A stretch of DNA of 64,000 nt from Cristatella mucedo (lineage: Eukaryota; Bryozoa; Phylactolaemata; Cristatellidae). Below, one piece after another: positions 12,712-23,812 of the stretch; position 1 is the first letter of the stretch; each line of letters opens with the position of its first letter. The notes under the pieces are model-generated. The model had not been told where the DNA came from. It saw only the letters and a list, made by a program, of their open reading frames with translations, and did no database searches. The translations under genes were made by a program, and so were the position numbers. Location: the NCBI GenBank assembly GCA_009760855.2, contig WPIO01000097.1, forward strand, positions 1,150,001 to 1,214,000, in the 5' to 3' direction.

Positions 12712-12752
12712 TGGGTGGGTGGGTGGGGCGGGGGGGGGGGGGGGGAGGGGTG
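12712..12752. repeat. G-tract run, G-quadruplex candidate
   Basis: GTGGGTGGGTGGGTGGGG is followed by a long G run and GAGGGG on the + strand. At least four runs of three or more G lie within 20 bases, which fits the usual G-quadruplex pattern. Possible roles in replication pausing or transcription are inference. Confidence 0.7.
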
Positions 12753-12859
12753 AGAAGGGCAGCTAGCCTAAGCCAGGCAGAAATAAGTCACGTCTGGGTT
12801 CCGTCCAGGCTGACTGAGCTCTTCATCTACTTTTAAGTAGCACCTGATAAACCGTATTA

Positions 12860-14000
12860 TCCGTTAGTTGGCTCGCTCGTTCTCTCTACCCAGCAGAGCT
12901 GCACACATTGTTGCTTGCTCAGCGATACTTGGAGGTTGCACTTTTTTCGCCTCAAGTTACGAGGGAAATGTTACTCTGCGATTGGCCAGCAGCTCGTCGC
13001 GAGAGCGAGCTCAGTGGAACGAGAACGAACTCGGACGTGTACTGTTCGTAAGAGTTTCGGATAGTTATTGGCTGTGCTGATTTGGTTTTGGCGACGGAGG
13101 ACGCAGAGACGGTGCTTCGAGCGAGGAGGCCATTAGCAATACGTATCGCCGTCGGTCGCGCTCTGTTCCCCTCTGGCTCTACCTCCGAAAGGCGGCGTTG
13201 ACAGCATCGCTACGCGGTCGCCGCTCGGTCGTTGGGTTCTCATGGGCAGCATGAAGTCATTTCGCGTGGCTGCGCGAGCTTGCTGTCATCGTCTGCCACG
13301 CTCGAGCTGGCATGGCTGGCTTGGCGTGCAGGACGTTAGCTTCAGCTGCAGCCTTGGGCGTGTCGCTTGCTCTCGCTGCGTCGCTTGCGCTCGCCCGCGT
13401 GCGCTCGTCCTGTTGCGCAGCCGCTCTCTGCGCTCACACGAAATACGCCCTTAGGGGCGAACCTCGACCCTGGCGCTGCCGGTATGAGTTGTAAGCGACC
13501 TCGAAATGGTCGGCTCCCTCCAGGGCGACGCCGGCCGCGCTACGCTCGAGCCGGCTGGCGTACAGGCTCAACGAGCTTCTAGCCGCCAAGCGTCCGGCCC
13601 ATTTGAAATCCTGGGATCCGCTTTGAAATACCGGGATCCGCTTTGAAATCCCGGGCTCCGCTTTGAAATCCCGGGCTCCGCTTTGCCGATGAGCTCAGAT
13701 CTCGGCGGCAAAATTAGGAATATTTTTGCTGGGCCGAGATTTCTCTCGCGCGGATCCCAGACGAAGAGCGTTCGTCCGACTCGTCCTTATGCGAATAGCC
13801 GCTCTCGAATTTCCCGCACGAAGTCCGCCCTTGTCCGCTCCCATGCTTGTTTGCTCGCAAGCTGGAGAGGCGTGGCGAAGGAGACGCTGTAGGCGTGCGA
13901 CAGAAGAGTACGCTAGAAGTGTGTGCTGCAGAAGGACACCGACGACGACGACGGAGTCATTTGATGGGTGCGGCTGGTGGCTGCATTTAATTCATGAATG
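12860..14000. other. CpG-rich segment, no gene called
   Basis: CpG-rich, with several open frames on the + strand that overlap in all three phases, as expected from composition alone. It could be a CpG-island promoter, but no transcript structure is visible. It includes the 20-bp tandem repeat at 13601-13685. Confidence 0.35.
13601..13685. repeat. 20-bp tandem repeat, about 4 units
   Basis: The unit CTTTGAAATCCCGGGCTCCG is repeated from 13601 with two sequence variants: the first two units read GGGATCCG and the next two GGGCTCCG. The start of a further unit is at 13681. The variant pattern shows stepwise duplication. Confidence 0.9.
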
Positions 14001-14225
14001 AATGAAGCAGCTGGATCTTGGATTGCTCAAGAGCATAGCTGGGCGTCAGCAACTCATTGTCTGCACGTGTGCAGGCTAAGGGTTTTGACTCTTGCAATTT
14101 CACTGGTTGTGAAGAAACTGCAGCGACTCACGAGTGAACACCGGATACTGGATCAGCCGATGCAGCATCAAAAGTAGGTGTGGCCTTGTGGGCGTGACAG
14201 AATGGGGACCACCGTTTTGCTTCCT

Positions 14226-15475
14226 ATAATAATAATAATAATAATAATAATGTACTTGATAAAGCGCCCTCAGAGAACTCAATCTCTTTCTAGGCGCTTT
14301 ACATTTGCTGCAATGGGAAATGCAATTGAATGGTGAGTAAAATCATGCTTGATAAACAAGCAATATGAATAACATATTTAGGGGTGAAATGCACAGGGTC
14401 AGCATGCAAATGTGGTTAGTGGCAGCATGCACAGTGTCAGCACGCATAAGCACATCAAGGACGAATCACAGGGACCCACTAAATGCTGTCATAAAGAGGT
14501 GTGTTTTTAAGTTCCTTTTAAATGTGGTCAAGTCAGGGGATGTTCTGATGCAAGTCGGGAGGGAGTTCCAGGCTTTGGGACCATACGAACTAAATGCTCG
14601 GTCTCCAAAGGATTTGAGGTTTGTACGAGGTATTGGTAGACTGTTGGATACCGAAAAGCGGGTGGTACGATGCTTGGCCTGGTGGGGGAGTATATCTGAG
14701 AGATAGGCTGGAGCCAAAGAATGAAGTGACCTAAAAGTGAGCGACAAAACCTTGAAGTCAATCCGTTGCTTGACTGGTAGCCAGTGCAGGTCGGCAATAA
14801 GTGGTGTGATGTGGCAACTGCGACGCTCACGACAGACAAGCCTAGCTGCGAGTTTTGCACCAGCTGTAATCGCCAGATTGCACATGCCGTAGGCCAGCAA
14901 GCAGCGAGTTACAGAAGTCAAGTCGGGATGTCACGAATGCATGGACCTCCTTATCTAAACAAGCCTGAATTTTAGTAATGCTATGTAGCTGAAAGTAGGC
15001 AGTTTTGACTGTGGAGCTGACGTGGTCGTCTAACAAGAGGTCGCTTTGGAAAATGACACCTAGATTTCGAGCTGATTCAACTGGAGATATGCTGGCAGAG
15101 CCCCTTTCCAATTTCTGAATCACACTGGTTCGCCCATAACTAGTAATTTAGTTTTATCATTGTTTAGTTTTAGAAATTTTTTTTTGTCTGCCATCCATGT
15201 GCGGATGTCATCAATACATGCAGCAAGTGAGTTGAGAGAATTCGAGGTGCTCGAAGGCTGGGAGGGATCAAAGCAAAGGTACAACTGAGTGTCATCCACA
15301 TAGAAGTGAAAGCCTAGATTGTGCTTGGCAATCACATCAGCAAGAGGGAAAGTATAAACCGTGAAAAGAACCGGACCTAGCACGGAGCCCTGAGGTACTC
15401 CGTATTTCAGAGGTACCTCAGATGATCTTTGTCCATTCACGTCAATACTCTGGAGTCCCCCACTGAGATAGTACC
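14226..15475 (-). mobile_element. L2 LINE, 3' half, inverted
   Basis: The - strand copy starts with the ATT/AAT repeat and stem-loop at 14226-14315. It continues through the C-terminal frame (DRAFSSYGPKAWNSLPTCI, 14466-14921), the thumb, and the RT core (YGVPQGSVLGPVLF and FHFYVDDTQLYLCFD, 15120-15480). The catalytic motif is YVDD here, against YADD in the 51-52 kb copy. Frameshifts at several points make it inactive. Its 5' truncation point near 15475 lies some 450 bp from the MEIG1 start codon. Confidence 0.85.
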
Positions 15476-15927
15476 GAAGAAGCGGCTGTAAAGAAGCGGT
15501 AGTCGGTGCCGACTTGACATGCAGCCCAACGGGGAGCGAACCCGAATGCAAGGCAATCGGGTCTGCGCCGTGCGGCCGGGAGCCGCTGACCGGAACTCAG
15601 CGCACTGTCGGCGAATTCGGCGTGGCGACGTGCAACCAATGAATGAAGGGCTGACATTTTGTGCGGGCCATTGTTGTTCCCGTCGGCTGGCAACGCGAAA
15701 CAGCTGCCGAGTCCTTAGCGTGCGGTAAGTATCGGACGTGTCGGAGTAGCGCCCGCTATTTGTCGAGGAGCTGAAGCTGACGGTGAGCGCCGCTCGCGGT
15801 GCATTAATGCTCGCATCGCGATGATTGACGCCTCTATTAGGCGTCCAGCTCCACGAGTCGATACTTGCCTGTATCGCAGGACTGAGAAGCAGCCGCACAC
15901 AGTACGACGACGGCGGCGGCGGCAGAC
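15476..15927 (+). promoter_or_regulatory. putative MEIG1 5' region
   Basis: GC- and CpG-richer than its surroundings and without any repeat family, this stretch is the only non-LINE sequence between the L2 copy and the MEIG1 start codon. It most likely holds the 5' UTR and promoter. No TATA box was recognised. The assignment is by position only, and an upstream non-coding exon cannot be excluded. Confidence 0.4.
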
Positions 15928-16065
15928 ATGACGAGCGCAGCTGTTGAGCCTAAAGCGGTGACGCGACCCACGCAGTGGTCGGACGCAGTGGAAGAAGCCT
16001 ACAGGTTTCAATTAGCAGGATATAGAGACGCAGTCGAGTACGACGCCGTCAAAGGAACAGCCGGG
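15928..16065 (+). CDS. MEIG1 homologue, exon 1
   Basis: This exon encodes the first 46 residues of a MEIG1 (meiosis expressed gene 1) homologue. The diagnostic stretch is [20 protein letters not shown] followed by DAVEYDAVK, which matches the conserved Trp..Tyr-Arg-Phe-Gln..Gly-Tyr-Arg-Asp..Glu-Tyr block of the family. The ATG at 15928 gives an N-terminus of family length. The exon ends at GCCGGG before the donor GTAAGC (16066), in phase 0. In mammals MEIG1 is a small protein needed for spermiogenesis, where it binds PACRG in the manchette. That role is family knowledge and is not shown here. An L2 copy ends 450 bp upstream. The exon is bounded by an in-frame read-through into intron, so a plain frame search gives a wrong C-terminus. 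Confidence 0.9.
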
Positions 16066-17016
16066 GTAAGCGAGCCAGGACGGCGACTGTCCGCGCGGCG
16101 GCGCGTCCCTAGTCTATCGCCCACGCTGCCGGAAGCCAGCAGGTGGTATTTTTTGTTATTAAATTTAATTCCGTAACTTTTCGGAGCGTCGTTTGAAGGC
16201 AGAAAGTAGCGCCGAAGCTACTGCACCAAGCCTCAGGCTTCCGCCGACGCCGACCGGCCTAACATGCTGCGGATGCTTGTGAGGGAAAGCCCTTTGACGT
16301 ACAATCACAGCGTATAAATAAAAACGACTCTAAGAGTAAGCGAATATGTGTAAGTTTATGATTCCTTCGACATTTAAAAGTAAACGAGTTAAGTCAGTTT
16401 CGTGAGAATATATTTTGCGGCTAAGGTTAATACAGTAATCGTGTGGTATCTGGCCGGTAGTCGGTAGCATGAACGTATTAATTAATCCTTTATCGGACGC
16501 AATAATTAAAATCTGTAGTAATGAACCCAGACTGTGATCCCACTTATCTGCTTCCATGAAGCTCAATTGAGCCGCCGCGTAAGGGGTCATTGCTACTCTG
16601 GTACGAATTGACCTTGACCAAATTGGGTAAGTGAAAGGAGGTAAGAAAACGCTGCGCAACTGCTTTTCTAGTGACTCCATGCGCTGCGAGACTTTAGAGT
16701 TACGTGCGTCCGGGATACTCGACTATTTTCCTGTGAATCCATCTATAGCTCCATAATCCATGCAGCCAAAGCAGGCAGCACAATGCTGGGAGTGTTTATG
16801 TGGTGAAATTGAAGTGTGTGCTGCTTTTGGTGGGCGTACAGTTTCCGACACACTTAATCTCGCATAGCATTGAATGTGTCAGATAATTTCGCGGTCCACA
16901 AGCCATGCTGAGTGCTGATAATTAGTGGCATTATCATTTGCCTGCTATTGAGGACGCACTGAATTGTGAGTTGTCTTTTTGAAAATAAATTTTTTCGTGA
17001 ATATTTGTCTATATCT

Positions 17017-17094
17017 CCGTGAAAAGCAAATATAAAGCGCCCAGAAAGAGATTGAGATTTCCGAGGACGCTTTATCAAGTTTATTATTATTATT
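17017..17094 (+). mobile_element. tail-only L2 insertion
   Basis: About 80 bp made up only of the L2 3' end: AAAGCGCCCAGAAAGAGATT, a TTTCCGAGGACGC right arm, TTTATCAAGT and (ATT)n. The word GTGAA occurs just before (17019) and just after (17095), a possible 5-bp target-site duplication. No RT sequence precedes it. Confidence 0.7.
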
Positions 17095-17439
17095 AAGTGA
17101 ATATATGATATGGATACAAAGTGCTTCTCTTGAGGTTGACCTTCTCTGCCAGTGAGTCATTTGACCCATATGTGGCAGCTATAAGGAAAAATGCACCTTC
17201 TTTGATTCCTCAACTATCTAGTCGTTGCGGTAGTCCAAGGGTTAGCAGGGTAGGCTAAAAGCATGATCGCGGTGTATCAAATAAGTTCCTATCTATCTTC
17301 TGGTAGTCGGTTACGAGTTACTCGTAGTAAAAGTTGATAATGAAGTGACCATTCTTAGACAGTCTTGTAGCTGTGGTACCAGTAATTAAATTCACAATTT
17401 ATATGGCAGTGCTGCCATCATTTGGTAATATCTGTGCAC

Positions 17440-18345
17440 TAATATTATTAATAAATTTGTATAGCACCTACAGAGAACTAAATTGCTTGCTAAGCACTTA
17501 GCATGGGTCATAAAGGAAGCATTTAAATATGGTTACTGACTGCATGCACAGCATCAGTGCGAATAAGCACACAAGGGACAATTCACAAGAACCCAGAAAA
17601 TGGTGTGAGGTGCAGATGCGTTTTGATCTTCTTTGAAAATGCTGTCAAGTCAGAGAATGCTATTCCTTCAGTCGGTAGTGAATTTCAGTCTTAGAGAGCA
17701 TACGAACCAAAAGCATGGTCTCCAAAGGATTTGAAATTGGTTAGATGCACAGCTGTTGAACATGTGTCAGAAAAGCGCGTGTTACGTTGCCTAGCCTAGT
17801 TGGAAAGTACTCTGGTAGGTTAGCTACAGCAAGAGAATAAAAGGACCTAAGGCTGAGTTACAAAATCTCGAAGCCGATGCACTGCTTGTCTGCGCAGCCA
17901 GTGCAGGTCGAAGAGAAGTTATATTCTATGGCAGTTGCGACTTTCATAAAGGACAAGCTTAGCAGCTGATTTTAAAACCAACTTTAAGCGCCTTAATGCA
18001 CAGGCCGAAAGATTTACAAATAGTGAGTCACAGAAGTAAAGACCAAATGTCCTAAATGCATAGACCAATTTGCCTGTGGTATCACTGTGCAAGCCCGAGT
18101 TTTGAAATGCTACGTAGCTGAAAGTATGCGGGCTTGAGTGGGAAGCTGATATGGTCGTCTAGTGAAAGGTCACTTCGGAATAGGACACCCAGACTTCGTG
18201 CAGATGCTGGCCAAGCACTTTTTAAAGGTTGGGTTTTCCAATTCCTGATTAGCACTACGTTTTCTTGTAAGTTGGTTTTTATCGTCATTCAATTTGAGAA
18301 ATTTTCTTTCAAAATGACTTAATTACTCCTTGCAGGCGTATGACC
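17440..18345 (-). mobile_element. old L2 fragment
   Basis: On the - strand it runs from an ATT-type tail with a broken stem (GTGCTTAG...GGTGC) through the 3' UTR and thumb to RT sequence such as SLGVLFRSDLSLDDHISF (18082-18288), equivalent to NLGVIFQSDLSLDDHI in better copies. It is highly diverged. Confidence 0.7.
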
Positions 18346-18690
18346 TATGCATTCAGGTGCTTTCAGTTGGTGCACAATTCTGCAGCCAGGATTGTCTGTC
18401 TTGAGCATCGCATTTGCCACAGCTCACTGCTTTTCGCCGACCTGCACTGGCTGTCAGTCAAGCAACGCATCGACTTCAAGGTCTAGTCACTCACTTTTAG
18501 GTTCCTTCATTCTCTGGATCCAGCCCACCTATTAGAACTTTCAGCCAGGCTAGGCATTGTACCACGAGCTCCTCTAACTCAAATCATTTAGCTGTGCCTC
18601 GAACAACCTTCACAGTCTTTGCAAATCTTCCTGCAGTTCATATGCTCCCAAAGCGTGGAACTCACTCCCTAGCTGATATCGAGACATCCC
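18345..18690 (+). mobile_element. L2 fragment, opposite orientation
   Basis: Reads on the + strand as the region equivalent to LQLVQNSAARLVCRERRS through FRSLHS and SSYAPKAWNSLP, in several frames. It abuts the - strand fragment at about 18345, another head-to-head LINE junction. Confidence 0.7.
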
Positions 18691-18699
18691 CTTTTCGTA

Positions 18700-19760
18700 T
18701 GTCCGTCAGTAACCCCACAAAGACTATGTGGGTGTTATATAGGAGAGTTTTGTATAGTGCACTCACAGTCTAAGTGGATTTCTGTGCGCATTCTATAGCC
18801 AACAGCCGTAATCTCACGCATTAAAGAGAAAACAAGAAGCACAGCTGAGTCAGGAGAGCAGTTGAGATAGTGAGTAGTATGGAAGTAGCAGTTTAGGACA
18901 GCTGGAAAGAATATGCCATGGTCGGCGGTAGGAGAGCAGTTGTCGTTGCGTAAGAATCGTGGAGATGGGTTCCACAGTCTAGGACATGCAGTGCAAAGGC
19001 TTCTGTCGCCAATGGTCTTTAAGCAGAAATGGAGTAGCTAATTTATCGCCCATACATGACCTGAGAGAACGAGGAGGCTGAAACTGGTGCAGCAGCTCAG
19101 CTAGGTATGAAGGAACCAAGCCATGGTGGGCCGTGTGGGTCAGCTTAAGAACTTGGCTCTGTACCCGTTGATCAACCAGCAGCCATCCAAGCTCTTTCAG
19201 CAAAGAAGACACATGGTCTTACCGTGGAGTTTTGCAAACCAGCACTGCAGCCATATCCATAGCCAGCTGCAGTGGCCTATTGGTTTTTGGTAGCCCTACC
19301 AAAAGAGAATTACAATAATCTAGCCGAGACAGAATGAGAGCTAGTTAGATTTTTTGCAAGCCATCGTGAAAGACAATTCCTAATCTTAGATAGCGGTCGG
19401 ACGTGATGGCTAGCTACGGAAGCAGTCTCCTTAACCAAAAGTTCAAAATTTTGGCAGCTGTCAAAGACAACACCTAAATTATGAGCACGATGTGCCAGTC
19501 GCATAACAGCACCACCTATTAGAAGAACAAAGCCTTCTGGTCCAGCCACACGTTTGGTGTGTCCTATGAGCAGCATTTTCATTTTATTGTCGTGTCGTTT
19601 AAGCAAATTGACCGATATCTAGAATCAAATTTCTGCAAGCCAAGCATTCAGTTTATCAGTCACTGCCGTGGATTCTGACTATTCAGCTGACAAACGCAGC
19701 TGAGTATCGTCAGCATAAATGTGATAGCCTGAATCAGCGAGCGACATCTGTAAAAGAAGC
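18700..19760 (-). mobile_element. family B LINE fragment
   Basis: The - strand frames give PSYLAELLHQFQPPRSLRS (18979-19212), AHNLGVVFDSCQNFELLVKE (19310-19606) and HIYADDTQLRLS at 19679-19740, so RT motif C (YADD) through the thumb is present. This is the best-preserved family B core in the window. It is split by frameshifts. The region 19760-19990 also holds GCATGC-rich sequence like the L2 3' UTR. Confidence 0.75.
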
Positions 19761-20019
19761 TGAAATTGCTTCAAGCAGCGTGTGCTGGCTCCTTGTGACT
19801 TACTCTTGGTGCACTTAAGCATGCTGAAGCCGTGCATGCTATCGCTAACCATTGCATGCATACAAACACGTTGCATGCTACCACTGACCGTAGTATGCAT
19901 GTTGACACTGTGCACGTTATTAGTAACCATATGAACATACTTCCTTTATAGCATATGTAAAGTGCCAATAAAGCTATTCATTTCACTTAGGGTACTATGC
20001 AAATGCATAATTATTATGA

Positions 20020-20600
20020 TTTTAGCTTATCATCCAAGTGTAAATATCAGCAATATATGCAAAAATGGAGTTATGAGTGTTTGACCCACTGGAAGGTAGG
20101 GGGATGATCAAAGTAAAGGTACAGCTGTGCGTCATCTCCATAGAAATCAAAGTCGTGACTCTGTTTGGTCATTACATCAGCAAGAGGGAGAGTATAAATT
20201 GTAAAAAGGAGTAGATCAAGCACAGAGCCCTAGGGTAGCCCATACTTTAAAAAAAGCTTCTCGTATAACTGCTGACCGTAGACATCAATGCTCTGAAGTC
20301 TTCCACTCAGAAATGGCCTAAACAATCTCATTATTGCACCAGTGATGTGCAGGCGAGATGAGAGGCGCTCAAGAAATTCTTAGTAATCAATAATTATGCT
20401 TGATGGGGAGCCAGTGCAGGTCAAAGAGAAGTGGTATTATGTGGCTATTGCGACATTAACCACAGACAAGCAAAGCTGCTGAGTCTTGCACCAATTGCAA
20501 GTGCCTTACTGCACAGGATGGAAGGCCTGCAAGTCATGAGTTATAGAAGTCCAGACGAGATGTATGCCAATCGATGGGCAGTCAGTCCTGATCTTTTGTA
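20020..20600 (-). mobile_element. L2 RT fragments
   Basis: The - strand matches the RT core around the YADD region and the PQGSVLGP region in broken frames (20090-20330). At about 20390 it jumps to thumb-region sequence (20400-20600). Two non-adjacent LINE parts joined this way indicate deletion or rearrangement. Confidence 0.6.
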
Positions 20601-21590
20601 TGCTTTTTCATGGTTTCTCAAGCTTCTGCTAATTATACCTAGCTCGTTGAATATTTGTAGTAAACCACGGACTACCTGTGTGAAGACATGCAGTGTACTC
20701 AGTCAGAATAACATACTAGTCGGGAACGTCGACTAGTTTCTTGCTGTAGTATTTCACTAGTTAAGACAGGTTAGACATAGGATTAAACAGTAGGGCCGCG
20801 GAAGATTTTTTAACGCGGAGTGCATCAATGTCAGCTCTAATTATTTTGCAATTCACCGACGATTCTGGATACCGAAAATGGCACCGATTGCGGACTAAGT
20901 GAGATTAGCGTCTGGTCAGATGTGCATTATTGGTAATAGCAGGAGACGCAACCATATATTCATGGGATATTTGACTGAGTATGAGACTTTTGTTGTAATT
21001 AGGATCATGCGCATGAGCCTCAAGAGAAAATAAATCAGTCAGAGTAAAAAAATTTGACCCTTATGGCACCGGTTGAGTTGAAATGAATGTTGAAATCACC
21101 CGTGATGAGGAAGGGTCGATTCATTACAATCGGAATTTAAATGCGATCAGAAAAATCTGAGATTAAGGAGGCGTGATACCTGGGAATACTGCTACAATTG
21201 GCAATTCGCTGTTGAAGAGACTTAAAATAAGATATTCGAAAGAGCTTCGCTTCGAGAAGACTGCAAAATATTTGAAATTGAAGTAGAAACGAGCTGCAAA
21301 GGCAAATCCTCCACCGATTTTGATCGATCTCAGATTATGAAAAAAAGAGAACCTTGTCGGCGTGGCGTTGGTCTAGTCAAGCAGTCAGTCGATTTCTACT
21401 GCGTCTCGGTCAAACAAACATTCCAAGGTCATGGTCAAGAGTCATGCCTAGTAGATTTATTACACATTCAGCGTGTGTTCCGTAGGCACACTTAAAAATT
21501 GGCCCTAGTAGTAATAAAGGGCCCGATGACCGTTAATTTAGAGTGGTTCACAGTAGTGCTTGAGGGAGCGAAAGCTGGATGGCTCGGTAA
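20600..21590. other. diverged LINE 5' sequence, no gene
   Basis: From 20590 to about 21480 the - strand order of words (for example a TCAGTCCTGAT...TTTTGTATG stretch) parallels the 5' half of the L2 copies at 55.2-55.5 and 57.6-58.4 kb. It is therefore probably diverged L2 5' sequence. No intact frame. Confidence 0.45.
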
Positions 21591-22125
21591 GCACTTCAAG
21601 GTTTTGTCACTCACTTTTAGGTTCCTTCATTCTTTGGTGCCAGCCTACTTATCAGATCTACTCCCCCATCAAGCTATGCGTCGCACAACCCGCTTTTCGG
21701 AATCTATATGTTTAAATATACCTCGTACAAACCAAAAAAGTTTTGGAGACCGTGCCTTTGGTTCGTTTGCTCTCAAAGCCTGAAATCCACTCCTGACCGG
21801 CATCATGACATCTCTTGAATTGTCCACACTTTAAAAAAAAAACTAAAAACGCATCTACTTATGACAGAATATAGTGGTTCCCTGTGATTTGTTCTTTATG
21901 TGCTTATGCTTGCTGATACTGTTGCTTGCTGCCACTAACCACATCTTGCAAGCTGACCCTGTGCATGTCCCCCTTAACCATGTTATTATTGGTACTTCTT
22001 GAGCATGCTACCACTAACCGTTCGATCGTGCTCCCTTTGCAGCAGTTGTAAAGTACCTAGAAAGAGATCGAGTTCTCTGAGGGCGCTTTATCAAGTGTAT
22101 TAATATTGTTATTATTATCGTACCT
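21590..22125 (+). mobile_element. L2 3' fragment with tail
   Basis: The + strand shows LSLTFRFLHSLVPAYLSDLL, then FGDRAFGSF near 21740-21770, the 3' UTR and the stem-loop plus ATT-type repeat ending at about 22120. 5'-truncated and inactive. Confidence 0.8.
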
Positions 22126-22297
22126 ACGAGTAAGGTCACTTAGAGTCAGCAAAGCTATTGTCTCAACCCCATCGGCAGGCTCTTTAGGGTGGCAAGCCCC
22201 CTGAAGCATGCCGACTGAACGAGCGGCAAACATTTAGCATGTCGCCCAATTCCGAAAATTATGTTGAAACAGAAATTAGATACGCTTTAATTAAGCA

Positions 22298-23094
22298 GTC
22301 AAATCTGCCTATTTTCAGCTTCATAACATTGCTAAAATTCGGGCTTGTTTAGATAAAGATACCACGTCCAAGTTGGTCCATGCATTCGTGACATCCCGTC
22401 TCGACTTCTGCAACTCACTGCTTACTGGCCTACCAGCATGTGCGATCAGGCGATTGCAGCTGGTGCAAAACTCTGCAGCTAGGCTTGTCTGTCGTGAGCG
22501 TCGCAGTTGCCACATTACTCCACTTCTCGCCGACCTGCACTGGCTACCAGTCAAGCAACGGATTAACTTCAAGGTTTTGTCACTCACTTTTAGGTCCCTT
22601 CATTCTATGGCTCCAGCCTATCTGTCAGATATACTACCCCATCAGGCCAAGCATCGTACCACCCGCTTTTCGGAATCCAACAGTCTAGAAATACCTCAAA
22701 CAAACCTTAAATCCTTTGGAGACCGTGCATTTAGTTCATATGCTCCCAAAGCCTGGAACTCCCTCCCGACCTGCGTCAGAACATCCCCTGACCTGACCAC
22801 ATTTAAAAGGAATCTAAAAACACACCTATTTAGGACAGCATTTAGTGGGTCCCTGTGATCCGTCCTTTACGTGCTTATGCGTGCTGACACTGTGCATGCT
22901 GCCACTAACCACATTTGCATGCTGACCCTGTGCATGTCACCCCTAACCATATTATTCAGTTCGTTTGTTTTTCAAGCATGATTTTACTTACCATTCCATT
23001 GCATTTCACTTTACAGCAAGTGTAAAGCGCCTAGAGAGAGATTAAGTTCTCTGAGGGCGCTTTATCAAGTGAATTATTATTATTATTATTATTA
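22298..23094 (+). mobile_element. young-looking L2 3' copy
   Basis: The frame 22373-22858 is open for 161 codons from VHAFVTSRLDFCNSLLTGLP to the natural end KTHLFRTAFSGSL. It is followed by the 3' UTR, a stem-loop and (ATT)6. It is among the least decayed copies, yet it is 5'-truncated with no RT catalytic motifs. A very similar copy lies in inverted orientation at 24637-25735, on the other side of MEIG1 exon 2. Confidence 0.9.
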
Positions 23095-23454
23095 AGCAGA
23101 TCTTAGCTACATCATTTTTTCAAATGGGTCTTGCTTTTATTTGGATTTCTATTCGTAAAATGTACTGCACAAATTTTGGGCGTCATGATTGATCCATGTT
23201 GATCAATTCTGTGCTACATGTTCGATACTTTGTGTAAAAACAGTTTTTCTCATGGTAATGTAATGTAATGTAGTAGTAACTGGAGTAAGAAGCCCGTTGG
23301 TTTTCTGGTCAACCGTCCAAATTATGCATTTATTAGCGCACGGTTCTACACACTGTCCTTGTGAGTCATGGCCAGCAAATTCATGCAAGGTGTCTTTTGT
23401 TTGTGCTCTTGTTGTTCAATTCCGCTTTCATTCACGTGAACTACTTGTTTCCCG

Positions 23455-23528
23455 TACACTTCTAAGATGCATGTTTAACGAATATATATATATATATATA
23501 TTCGTTAAAAATGCATCTTAGAAGTGTA
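23455..23528. repeat. 74-bp palindrome with (TA)n centre
   Basis: The sequence is self-complementary about 23491/23492 over 37 bp on each side, with a single mismatch (G at 23473 against A at 23510). Outer arms contain ACTTCTAAGATGCAT and ATGCATCTTAGAAGT, and the centre is a TA run. It lies in the last MEIG1 intron 156 bp before exon 2, so the pre-mRNA could fold it into a long hairpin close to the acceptor. It could be an AT-rich inverted-repeat element or a fold-back. Confidence 0.9.
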
Positions 23529-23683
23529 GGAGCAATTTTCTCTTGTACAGTGCAAAGATTTAGAATAAATACGGTAAAGATTACGATAACAGCCGCAGCG
23601 TGCTGGTACTTTTTATGCCGACAAACTTTAGCTGGCAGCGGTGAACAGTTGAATTAAAACAAAACTGTACTCGTGTTTTGCAG

Positions 23684-23812
23684 ATTGCTAGGTGGCCACA
23701 TAATAACTACGTCAAAAAGCTGCAGCGAAGAGACGGGTGCTTCTATTATTACAACAAGACAAGAGAGTGCCCGGACAAGGACGTCAACAAGTGCAAGCTA
23801 TACGCTTACTAG
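23684..23812 (+). CDS. MEIG1 homologue, exon 2 (terminal)
   Basis: Encodes the last 42 residues and the TAG stop (23810-23812). Its sequence [19 protein letters not shown], followed by [17 protein letters not shown], is the conserved C-terminal half of MEIG1 (family pattern [21 protein letters not shown]). The acceptor is TTTTGCAG at 23676-23683. The entry is phase 0, matching exon 1, and the joined product is 88 residues, the size known for vertebrate MEIG1. There is no internal stop or frameshift, so the gene looks functional. It is too short for length-based frame calling. It is flanked by inverted L2 copies and preceded by a palindrome. Confidence 0.93.
   Translation: MARWPHNNYVKKLQRRDGCFYYYNKTRECPDKDVNKCKLYAY

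Larger units (their letters stand above)
16066..23683 (+). other. MEIG1 intron, LINE-packed
   Basis: A 7.6 kb intron bounded by GTAAGC at the donor and TTTTGCAG at the acceptor. It contains at least eight LINE fragments of two families in both orientations, a tail-only insertion and a 74-bp palindrome. The remaining stretches (16066-17000, 17100-17430, 20600-21590, 23100-23450) show no gene. The - strand frame at 16330-16680 (116 codons) has no recognisable domain. Confidence 0.75.
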
